A stretch of DNA of 12,387 bases, taken from an uncultured Collinsella sp. (lineage in GTDB: Bacteria; Actinomycetota; Coriobacteriia; Coriobacteriales; Coriobacteriaceae). Made by a program: the position numbers and the translations under genes. The DNA is taken from contig CAUEQD010000038.1 of the NCBI GenBank assembly GCA_959019945.1, positions 1-12,387 of the forward strand, given 5' to 3'. The notes below the pieces were generated by a model. It searched no databases. It had not been told where the DNA came from and saw only the letters and a program-made list of their open reading frames with translations. Shown here in pieces: positions 7,147 to 12,387 of the stretch. Within the stretch, counting starts at the first letter, position 1. Each line of letters begins with the position of its first letter.

Positions 7147-9050
7147 TAGCAGCCCTCCTCTCGCGCGACCGTCTTGGATTTAGCAATGTCCGCGACGTTA
7201 GAAGGACCGTCCGAGCGACCGATAAGCAGGTCCACCAGTTCGTCTGCCAGCGACTCAACCGTATAGAGGCCGTCAAAGCGCAGCGGCACGCCTGCCTTCG
7301 CAAGCGCCAGCGCCATGCGCTGGGCAGCGGGAACACCCAAGCCGATTGATTTAAGCTCATCCGCATGCGCAAAAACCTGAGCGGGCGTGCCCTCGGCAAA
7401 CACCGCGCCCTCGTTCATCACGACAATACGGTCGCAGCAATTGGCAAGGTCATCCATACTGTGTGAAACCATGACGACGGTCAGGCCATCGCGGTGAAGT
7501 CGATCGATGAGCTCCAAGAAATCACTGCGCGCCGCCGGATCGAGCCCCGCCATGGGCTCATCGAGTACCAGGACCTCGGGCTCCATGGCAAGCACGCCAG
7601 CAAACGCCACGCGCCGCTGCTGCCCGCCCGAGAGCTCAAAGGGGCTCTTGTCGCCGACCGTGGAAAGGTCGAGGCCCACGCGCGAGAGCGATGACTCGAC
7701 ACGACGGTCGACTTCATCTTGCGGCAAGCCAAGGTTGTGCGGACCAAATGCCACGTCCTGTGCCACGGTCTCGGCAAACAGCTGACGCTCTGGATACTGA
7801 AACACCACGCCGACCTTTGCCTTAACCGCGTCGGCATCTTTCTTGTTTGCCAGGTCGAGCCCCAATGCGTAAACGGAACCCTCCTGGGGACGAATCAGAC
7901 CGTTGAGATGCTGAACCAGCGTCGACTTACCCGAACCGGTATGGCCCGCAAGGCCCAGGAACTCGCCACGACGCACCGTTAGCGACACATCACGCAACGC
8001 CCAGGGGCTGCTAGGGTCGTTGCCCCAGAGGGCCTGCTTGTTCGATGTGCCCTCGGCGGCTGAGCGCTTGCGCCAACGGCGACGCTCGCGGGCGCTCAGC
8101 GAATAGCTATACGAAAGGTGCGAAATCTCGATGACGGGCTCCGGCGCGTCTGCGCCATCGAGCGCAGAGGAAACGTTGTCGGGAATACGAAGATCGGACG
8201 CAAAAGGCCGCCCGACGATGCCTGTCCTACTCCGCTCGGCATAAGCCTGCGCTATATCGGCGACCATATCCGCCTCGCGCACCTGTGCGCAAATGGGCAC
8301 GCCCTTCGCGCGAAGCGCCTTGCCAAGACAGCACGATGCCGGCATATCCAGGTTCAGCCGTGCAAGTTCGTCCGCCCGCGTCAAAATCTCCTCGGGCGTA
8401 CCGAGCATGGCAACGCGGCCCGCCTGGAAGACAGCAACGCGATCGGCCTCAGCGGCCTCTTCCATAAAGTGCGTAATCATCACGATGGTCATGCCGCGTT
8501 CGTGCAGCGCGTGACAGGCCTTCATAAGGCCCTTGCGCCCGCGCGGATCGAGCATCGAGGACGCCTCGTCCAAAATGAGCACACGCGGCTCCATGGCGAG
8601 CACGCCGGCAAGCGCCACGCGCTGCTTTTGTCCGCCCGAGAGAGCGTGGGTCTCGTGGCGCTCAAAGCCCACCAGACCCACGGCCTTCAGCGCCTCGCGC
8701 ACGCGCTGCGCGATCTGGGCCGATTCGACCCCTAAGTTCTCGGGACCAAACGCAACATCGTCCTCGACAAGCGTCGCCACAAGCTGGTCGTCGGGATTCT
8801 GGAACACCATGCCCGCAGTCGAGCGGATATCGTAGACCAGCTCGGGATCGGACGCGTCCATGCCGTTGACACACACCGTTCCCGCATCGGGCTGCAGCAG
8901 CGCGTTCAAATGCTTGGCAAACGTCGACTTGCCCGACCCATTGCCGCCGAGGATGCAGAAAAACTCCCCCTCCTCGATGTTCAGATCGATGCCATCGAGC
9001 GCTTTCGCAGCGCCGTCGTAGCTAAAGGAAACGCCCCGACACTCAATCAT
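7146..9050 (-). CDS. ecfA: Fused EcfA1-EcfA2 double ATPase of an ECF transporter
   Basis: This 634-residue protein joins both ATPases of the energy module in one chain. Domain 1 (about 1-240) has Walker A GGNGSGKST (35-43), Q84, LSGGQ (137-141), LILDEASSMLDP (158-169) and switch H194; FQNPDDQ and DEASSMLDP are EcfA1-like. Domain 2 (about 305-570) has GHTGSGKST (369-377), Q418, LSGGQ (473-477), LVLDEPMAGLDP (494-505) and H530; FQYPERQLF and DEP-AGLDP are EcfA2-like. Both active sites look complete. Domain 2 has a basic insertion (about 318-349, with RERRRWRKR) between the first strand and Walker A. The ATG at 9050 overlaps the ribU stop by four bases (ATGA). Separate EcfA1 and EcfA2 genes are the Firmicutes norm; fused forms occur in actinobacterial lineages. 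Confidence 0.93.
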   Translation of the reverse strand: MIECRGVSFSYDGAAKALDGIDLNIEEGEFFCILGGNGSGKSTFAKHLNALLQPDAGTVCVNGMDASDPELVYDIRSTAGMVFQNPDDQLVATLVEDDVAFGPENLGVESAQIAQRVREALKAVGLVGFERHETHALSGGQKQRVALAGVLAMEPRVLILDEASSMLDPRGRKGLMKACHALHERGMTIVMITHFMEEAAEADRVAVFQAGRVAMLGTPEEILTRADELARLNLDMPASCCLGKALRAKGVPICAQVREADMVADIAQAYAERSRTGIVGRPFASDLRIPDNVSSALDGADAPEPVIEISHLSYSYSLSARERRRWRKRSAAEGTSNKQALWGNDPSSPWALRDVSLTVRRGEFLGLAGHTGSGKSTLVQHLNGLIRPQEGSVYALGLDLANKKDADAVKAKVGVVFQYPERQLFAETVAQDVAFGPHNLGLPQDEVDRRVESSLSRVGLDLSTVGDKSPFELSGGQQRRVAFAGVLAMEPEVLVLDEPMAGLDPAARSDFLELIDRLHRDGLTVVMVSHSMDDLANCCDRIVVMNEGAVFAEGTPAQVFAHADELKSIGLGVPAAQRMALALAKAGVPLRFDGLYTVESLADELVDLLIGRSDGPSNVADIAKSKTVAREEGC

Positions 9051-9637
9051 GCGCGGCCTTTGACCTGGTCCTTTTTAGGCGTGATGAGGTTGGAGACCGC
9101 CTTGTACACCGCGAGCGTCAATACCGAGTTAAGCACGGTCTTGATAAGGTTGAACGGCAGCACGGCAGGAATCATGAGCGGGGCAATCACATCGACCGAG
9201 CCATACCAGAACCAAACGCCAATGGTCAGATTCGCAACCATAGAAAGCACCGTAGCGGCAATAACGCCCAGTGCCAGGCCAATCACGGCACCCTTGTAGG
9301 TGTGCATCTTCTGGTAAACGATAGCCGCAGGCAGAATATAGCCCAGCGTGGCAACCAAGTTCATAAGCGCACCGACCCAATCGCCCGTGGTAAGCGCATG
9401 GATAACAATCGCCATAGCGGCAACAGCCGTGCCGGCACCAGGGCCATACGCAAATCCACACACCATCGCCGGCACCAGCGACGGGTCATACGTCAAAAAC
9501 GGCGCCGAGGGGAGGATGGGCAGCTGCACATACATAAACAGCGCTCCCAAGGCGCACATCAACGCCATGGTAACGAGCTGTTTGGTGCTCCACCTATTCG
9601 TGTTCTCAAAATGGATATGCTGCGACTGTTCAGACAT
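9047..9637 (-). CDS. ribU: Riboflavin ECF transporter S-component (RibU)
   Basis: RibU is the membrane S-component that binds riboflavin and, with EcfA-EcfA-EcfT, imports it. The 196-residue product has about six hydrophobic segments (roughly 19-40, 53-80, 88-108, 115-138, 150-165 and 168-185). The loop-strand region PFLTYDPSLVPAMVCGFAYGP (46-66) resembles the RibU segment with its conserved YD/FD and VPA-GF-GP residues. The FMN riboswitch directly upstream makes riboflavin the best substrate assignment. I start at the ATG at 9637, four bases after AGGTGA, which pairs well with the 16S 3' end. An in-frame ATG at 9658 belongs to the conserved GGATG end of the riboswitch and would add seven residues. 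Its stop overlaps the ecfA start. Confidence 0.88.
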   Translation of the reverse strand: MSEQSQHIHFENTNRWSTKQLVTMALMCALGALFMYVQLPILPSAPFLTYDPSLVPAMVCGFAYGPGAGTAVAAMAIVIHALTTGDWVGALMNLVATLGYILPAAIVYQKMHTYKGAVIGLALGVIAATVLSMVANLTIGVWFWYGSVDVIAPLMIPAVLPFNLIKTVLNSVLTLAVYKAVSNLITPKKDQVKGRA

Positions 9638-9639
9638 AA

Positions 9640-9647
9640 GATCACCT
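9640..9647 (-). promoter_or_regulatory. ribU ribosome binding site adjoining riboswitch P1
   Basis: On the minus strand AGGTGATC (9647-9640) is complementary to eight bases of the usual 16S 3' tail and lies just before the ATG at 9637. Its first bases can extend the aptamer's closing P1 helix: A9647 can pair with T9834 and G9646 can wobble with T9835. Ligand-stabilised P1 could therefore cover part of this site. Confidence 0.6.
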
Positions 9648-9834
9648 GCCTCTTTCATCCGGACTCTAACCGTTGGTACTGGGATCTCACCAGTTCAGCC
9701 GGCATGCGAACCAACGCACACACGGGTCGCGGACTCATCGGCTCGGCCGCAGGCACCTCGCCCGCGCCACGGCGCCCCTGTGGCACCGCCCGATTTACCG
9801 CCAGTGGGGAATTCCACCCCGCCCTGAAACAGCA
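9648..9834 (-). promoter_or_regulatory. FMN riboswitch (RFN element)
   Basis: The minus strand shows the RFN core in order. First comes CAGGGCGGGGTG-GAATTCCCC-AC followed by GGCGGTAAATC. Then a variable arm (9737-9794, closed by ATCGG/CCGAT) leads into GAGTCCGCGACCCG, a P4 hairpin GTGTGCG/CGCATGC, a P5 stem ACTGG-TGAGAT-CCCAGT, and the conserved ending ACGGTTAGAGTCCGGATG. P1 can form between 9826-9834 and 9647-9656. At about 187 nt it is longer than average because of the variable arm. FMN binding should reduce expression of ribU and the genes behind it. No terminator hairpin with a U-run follows and the ribosome site directly abuts P1, so control of translation initiation is the likeliest mode. 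Confidence 0.93.
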
Positions 9835-9840
9835 ATTGCA

Positions 9841-9868
9841 AGTGTAGCACCAGCAGGCTTTCGCGCAA
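9841..9868 (-). promoter_or_regulatory. Probable ribU operon promoter
   Basis: On the minus strand TACACT (9846-9841) preceded by TGC makes an extended -10 with four of six consensus bases. TTGCGC (9868-9863) stands 16 bases upstream as a weak -35. Transcription would begin around 9837-9833, at the very first bases of the riboswitch P1 helix, which fits an RNA that needs no extra leader. Confidence 0.55.
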
Positions 9869-9945
9869 GTATGCCAAGGGTAATTTATGGCGGGGACCAG
9901 TTGCCGCAACAACCACATTCCCCACCCATCCCAAAGTAACGCGCC

Positions 9946-9966
9946 TTTCGCGGCAAAGCCGCGAAA
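9946..9966. terminator. 9-bp hairpin, possible weak terminator
   Basis: TTTCGCGGC (9946-9954) and GCCGCGAAA (9958-9966) are perfectly complementary around a 3-nt loop. The A and T ends give the short A-stem-T look of a bidirectional terminator, but no T-run longer than three follows on either strand. It lies between the groEL tail structure and the ribU promoter and may stop leftover readthrough. Confidence 0.35.
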
Positions 9967-10036
9967 CAGCGACCGGGACACGTATCCCCCACAACCACGT
10001 CCTTCTCCGCCCGCCGACCCCAAGGCCGTAAACGCA

Positions 10037-10180
10037 GGGGATCCGGGGGCGTGACGGGGCTTCTCTCCGGAACATTTCCGCAGGACGCAAAGAGGCTCCG
10101 CAGCGCGAAGCGCGATGCGGAGCCTCTTTGCATGTCCGAGGACGTTCCGGAGAGAAGCCCCGTCACGCCCCCGGATTCCC
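10037..10180. repeat. Large nested inverted repeat downstream of groEL
   Basis: The outer arms 10041-10073 and 10144-10176 are perfect reverse complements over 33 bases. Four more pairs (10037-10040 with 10177-10180, one of them G-U) extend them to 37. Inside sits a second perfect 16-bp inverted repeat (10087-10102, 10116-10131). The two spacers between the repeats are near-identical direct copies. The whole 144-nt unit can fold into one long interrupted hairpin on either strand. It starts 26 nt after the groEL stop. I see no obvious target-site duplication and no coding capacity. Confidence 0.9.
10087..10131 (-). terminator. Inner hairpin, likely groESL transcription terminator
   Basis: GCAAAGAGGCTCCGCA (10087-10102) and its reverse complement (10116-10131) form a 16-bp stem capped by GCGC-GAA-GCGC with two unpaired bases. 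An AAAGAGG start and CCTCTTT end on both strands give the usual bidirectional-terminator outline, though the U-run has only three bases. Position behind groEL suggests it ends the chaperonin transcript. Confidence 0.5.
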
Positions 10181-10206
10181 GGTGGGAGTTCTAGACCTTG
10201 TCGGCC

Positions 10207-11844
10207 TTAGTACATACCGCCGCCCTGCTGACCAGCGGTGGCAGCAGCGATAGCGTCCTCAAGCTGAGTGTTCTTGGGCACATCGGAGACGGTGGCCTCG
10301 GTGATGAGAATCAGGCTGGCGACAGAAGCAGCGTTCTGCAGGGTGACGCGGCTGACCTTGACGGGGTCGAGGACGCCCATCTCGATCATGTCGCCCCACT
10401 CGCCGTTGGCAGAGTTGAGACCCTGGCCGGCGGGCAGCTCGGCAACCTTGTCGACCACGACAGCGCCCTCAAAGCCAGCGTTCTTGGCAATGGTAGCGAC
10501 CGGAGCGGTCAGAGCCTTCTTGACGATGTCGACGCCGATCTTCTCCTCGGGGTCGTCGATCTCGACAGCATCGAGCGCAGGAGCAGCGTCCATGAAGGCG
10601 ACGCCGCCGCCGGCGACGATGCCCTCCTCGACAGCAGCGCGGGTAGCCTGCAGGGCATCCTCGACGCGGTGCTTGATCTCCTTGAGCTCGGACTCGGTAG
10701 CAGCGCCGACCTTGATGACGGCAACGCCACCGGAGAGCTTGGCCAAGCGCTCCTGGAGCTTCTCGCGGTCGAAGTCAGAGGTGGTGTTCTCCATCTCGCC
10801 CTTGATCTGAGCGATGCGGGCGTCGATGGCCTCCTTGGAGCCAGCGCCGCCGACGACGACGGTGTTGTCCTTGGAGATGGTGACGGACTTAGCAGTACCG
10901 AGCATATCGGCGGTGATGTCAGCGACCTTCACGCCCAGCTCGTCCAGAGCGGCCTGGCCACCGGTGAGGACGGCGATGTCCTCGAGGATGCGCTTGCGGC
11001 GATCGCCGTAGCCCGGAGCCTTGACGGCGCAGACGTTGAGGGCGCCACGGATCTTGTTGAGGACCAGGGTCGGCAGAGCCTCGCCGTCGATGTCCTCAGC
11101 AATGATGAGCAGGCCACGGCCGGCGCGCTGGACAGCCTCGAGAACAGGCATGATGTCCTGAACGCTGGAGATCTTCTGGTCGGTGATGAGGATGTACGGA
11201 TCCTTCATCACGGCCTCCATGCGGTCGTTGTCCGTGACGAAGTAAGCGGAGACATAGCCCTTGTCGAACTGCATGCCCTCGACGGTGTCGATGGTGATGT
11301 CAAACGTCTGGGAATCCTCGACGGTGATGACGCCGTCCTTACCCACAACCTCCATGGCCTCGGCGATCTTCTCGCCAACCTCGGGGTCACCGGCAGAGAT
11401 GGTACCGACGGAAGCGATCTGCTCCTTGGTCTCGACCGGCTTGGCCTGCTTCTTCATCTCGGCGACAGCGGCGTTTACAGCCTTGTCGATGCCGCGACGG
11501 ATGGCCAGCGGGTTGGCGCCGGCGGCGACGTTGCGCAGACCGTCGTTGACGATAGCCTGAGCGAGCAGGGTTGCGGTGGTGGTGCCGTCACCCACGGTGT
11601 CGTTGGTCTTGGTGGCGACCTCCTTCACCAGCTGAGCGCCCATGTTCTCGATGTTGTCCTCGAGCTCGATCTCCTTAGCGACGGAAACGCCGTCGTTGGT
11701 GATGGTCGGGGCACCGAACGTGCGCTGCAGAGCGACGTAACGGCCCTTGGGGCCCATGGTGACGGTAACGGCGTCGGCCAGAGTGTTGACGCCCTTGGCG
11801 AGCTTAGCGCGGGCATCGGTGTTGAACGTAATGTTCTTTGCCAT
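10207..11844 (-). CDS. groEL: 60-kDa chaperonin (GroEL)
   Basis: GroEL forms the double seven-subunit ring that folds proteins inside a chamber capped by GroES, driven by ATP. The 545-residue product matches family length. It shows the N-terminal TMGPKGRYV segment (29-37), the ATP-site motif GDGTTT (85-90), the chaperonin signature region AAVEEGIVAGGG in the later equatorial part, and the glycine-methionine tail, here ending GGGMY. The ATG at 11844 follows GGAGG by ten bases. It lies 96 nt behind groES and is surely co-transcribed with it. Codon choice looks strongly optimised, with long runs of preferred GC-ending codons, as expected for an abundant protein. Some actinobacteria carry two groEL copies; whether this is the only one cannot be seen here. 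Confidence 0.98.
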   Translation of the reverse strand: MAKNITFNTDARAKLAKGVNTLADAVTVTMGPKGRYVALQRTFGAPTITNDGVSVAKEIELEDNIENMGAQLVKEVATKTNDTVGDGTTTATLLAQAIVNDGLRNVAAGANPLAIRRGIDKAVNAAVAEMKKQAKPVETKEQIASVGTISAGDPEVGEKIAEAMEVVGKDGVITVEDSQTFDITIDTVEGMQFDKGYVSAYFVTDNDRMEAVMKDPYILITDQKISSVQDIMPVLEAVQRAGRGLLIIAEDIDGEALPTLVLNKIRGALNVCAVKAPGYGDRRKRILEDIAVLTGGQAALDELGVKVADITADMLGTAKSVTISKDNTVVVGGAGSKEAIDARIAQIKGEMENTTSDFDREKLQERLAKLSGGVAVIKVGAATESELKEIKHRVEDALQATRAAVEEGIVAGGGVAFMDAAPALDAVEIDDPEEKIGVDIVKKALTAPVATIAKNAGFEGAVVVDKVAELPAGQGLNSANGEWGDMIEMGVLDPVKVSRVTLQNAASVASLILITEATVSDVPKNTQLEDAIAAATAGQQGGGMY

Positions 11845-11940
11845 GGTGAGTAATCCTCCAAAAGAAATGTGACTCGCGTCGCCGCTTCCGAGTCTTATAC
11901 GGCGGACGCGTTCAAAGACGAATCAGAGATTCTGACGAGA

Positions 11941-12234
11941 CTAGGCCTCGACGACGGCGTAGATGTCGTCGGCGCGCATCAGCAGATACTTCTCGCCGTC
12001 GACCTTGACCTCGTTGCCACCGAACTTACCGTAGATGACAACGTCGCCGACCTGAACGTCCATGGGGATGCGCTCGCCCTTGTCGTTGACCTTACCGGCG
12101 CCAACGGCAACGATGGTGCCGCGCTGCGGCTTCTCCTGAGCGTTGCTGGCGATGTACAGACCAGAAGCGGTCTTCTGCTCGGCCTCGTCGGGCTTGACCA
12201 GGACGCGATCTGCAAGCGGCTTCAAAGACGACAT
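11941..12234 (-). CDS. groES: 10-kDa co-chaperonin (GroES)
   Basis: GroES forms the seven-subunit lid of the GroEL chamber. The 97-residue product begins with LKPLADRVLVKPDEAE and has the mobile loop around 19-38 with the hydrophobic GLYI (25-28) that contacts GroEL. RGTIVAVGAGK, VGDVVIYGKFGG and the terminal LLMRADDIYAVVE strand are all typical. The ATG at 12234 is chosen because AAAGGAGG lies eight bases upstream. An in-frame ATG at 12267 falls in the loop of a leader hairpin, would add eleven residues foreign to the family, and lacks a ribosome site. It is the first gene of the groESL operon. Confidence 0.97.
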   Translation of the reverse strand: MSSLKPLADRVLVKPDEAEQKTASGLYIASNAQEKPQRGTIVAVGAGKVNDKGERIPMDVQVGDVVIYGKFGGNEVKVDGEKYLLMRADDIYAVVEA

Positions 12235-12255
12235 GCTTGTTTCCTCCTTTGTGGG

Positions 12256-12276
12256 CCGCGCGGTCATGCCGCGCGG
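12256..12276 (-). promoter_or_regulatory. 8-bp hairpin in the groES leader, just before the ribosome site
   Basis: CCGCGCGG occurs twice (12256-12263 and 12269-12276). As the octamer is self-complementary, the copies pair into an all-GC 8-bp stem with a 5-nt loop. It ends seven bases before AAAGGAGG. Directly upstream and overlapping by two bases is the perfect palindrome GGGTTAACCC (12275-12284). The hairpin could stabilise the mRNA 5' end or modulate ribosome access. Confidence 0.5.
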
Positions 12277-12326
12277 GTTAACCCTTTTTGTTTGCGTACG
12301 CGTTGAATGGTACCCACGAATGGCGG

Positions 12327-12364
12327 GTTATACAACACGGAGTCAAAAAATCTTATTTTTTGGC
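12327..12364 (-). promoter_or_regulatory. Candidate groESL promoter with an A/T palindrome
   Basis: TATAAC on the minus strand (12332-12327) is a good -10 (five of six). The -35 area is poor; the attractive TTGACT (12346-12341) is only eight bases away. That area is instead filled by an inverted repeat of seven A-T pairs (12345-12351, 12355-12361), extended by three outer pairs to 12342-12364. This may be an operator, an upstream A-tract element, or the terminator of a gene beyond the window. No CIRCE or HAIR element was found. Confidence 0.4.
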
Positions 12365-12387
12365 ACTTAGATTTTCTGAATGCCGGG

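Larger units (their letters stand above)
9847..10206. other. Gene-free region between groEL and the ribU riboswitch
   Basis: About 360 bases hold no supportable gene. From the groEL side they contain the large nested inverted repeat (10037-10180), a GC-rich stretch with a weak dyad GGGACACGTATCCC (9975-9988), a 9-bp hairpin (9946-9966) and the ribU promoter. Short open frames crossing the inverted repeat have no family resemblance and no ribosome site. Confidence 0.6.

Noticed and set aside
9638..9658. A ribU start at the ATG at 9658, giving seven more residues
   Set aside because: That ATG is the invariant GGATG end of the FMN aptamer. The strong AGGTGATC site fits only the ATG at 9637.
9885..10166. 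A short minus-strand open frame running through the nested inverted repeat
   Set aside because: It is coded largely by the palindrome, has no ribosome site, and has low-complexity Arg/Ser/Pro composition.
10198..11853. A 551-codon open frame on the plus strand opposite groEL
   Set aside because: It mirrors groEL almost exactly. Its Leu-, Asp- and Gly-heavy composition is what strongly biased codons give on the opposite strand. It has no family resemblance.
12235..12267. A groES start at the ATG at 12267
   Set aside because: It lies in a hairpin loop without a ribosome site, and the extra residues are foreign to GroES; AAAGGAGG serves 12234.
12319..12346. TTGACT (12346-12341) as the -35 of groESL
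   Set aside because: TATAAC is only eight bases away, and no acceptable -10 lies 16-18 bases downstream.

Overview
The window reads as a chromosomal piece of a moderately GC-rich Gram-positive of the class Coriobacteriia, most likely Collinsella or a close relative. This rests on the GroEL/GroES sequence character (GroEL ends GGGMY), the AGGAGG-type ribosome sites, an FMN riboswitch driving an ECF vitamin transporter with a fused double ATPase, and overall codon use. The genus call is inference and was not tested by any search. All eleven recognisable genes lie on the minus strand, so transcription runs from high to low coordinates.

Layout in transcriptional order. (1) 12387-10207: groES and groEL, the chaperonin operon, with a palindrome-rich leader and no visible CIRCE element. 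(2) 10206-9638: a gene-free stretch with a very large nested inverted repeat just behind groEL (10037-10180), a smaller hairpin (9946-9966), a promoter, and a clear FMN riboswitch (about 9834-9648). (3) 9637-5404: a tightly packed operon of ribU (riboflavin S-component), a fused EcfA1-EcfA2 ATPase, EcfT, and two tandem paralogous FMN-binding split-barrel (PNPOx-like) proteins. ribU-ecfA and ecfA-ecfT overlap by 4 and 1 nt, so they are probably translationally coupled. The operon ends at a long GC-rich hairpin (5313-5366). (4) 5403-5147: an argC control region with an 11-bp inverted repeat resembling ArgR boxes. (5) 5146-258: argC, argJ, argB and argD, which convert N-acetylglutamate to N-acetylornithine and then ornithine by the acetyl-recycling route. 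(6) 257-1: no gene; an AT-rich patch with small hairpins and one copy of a 17-nt motif that recurs between argC and argJ.

The genes form two metabolic units plus housekeeping chaperonins. The riboflavin unit makes biochemical sense. FMN senses its own supply through the riboswitch and controls riboflavin uptake (RibU with EcfA-EcfA-EcfT), and the same transcript probably carries two putative flavin-dependent proteins. The arginine unit is a conventional argCJBD cluster, likely repressed by ArgR. No CRISPR array, tRNA, rRNA, insertion sequence or phage gene was seen. The least explained structures are the 33-bp perfect inverted repeat behind groEL, the hairpin directly in front of the groES ribosome site, and the repeated 17-nt intergenic motif.
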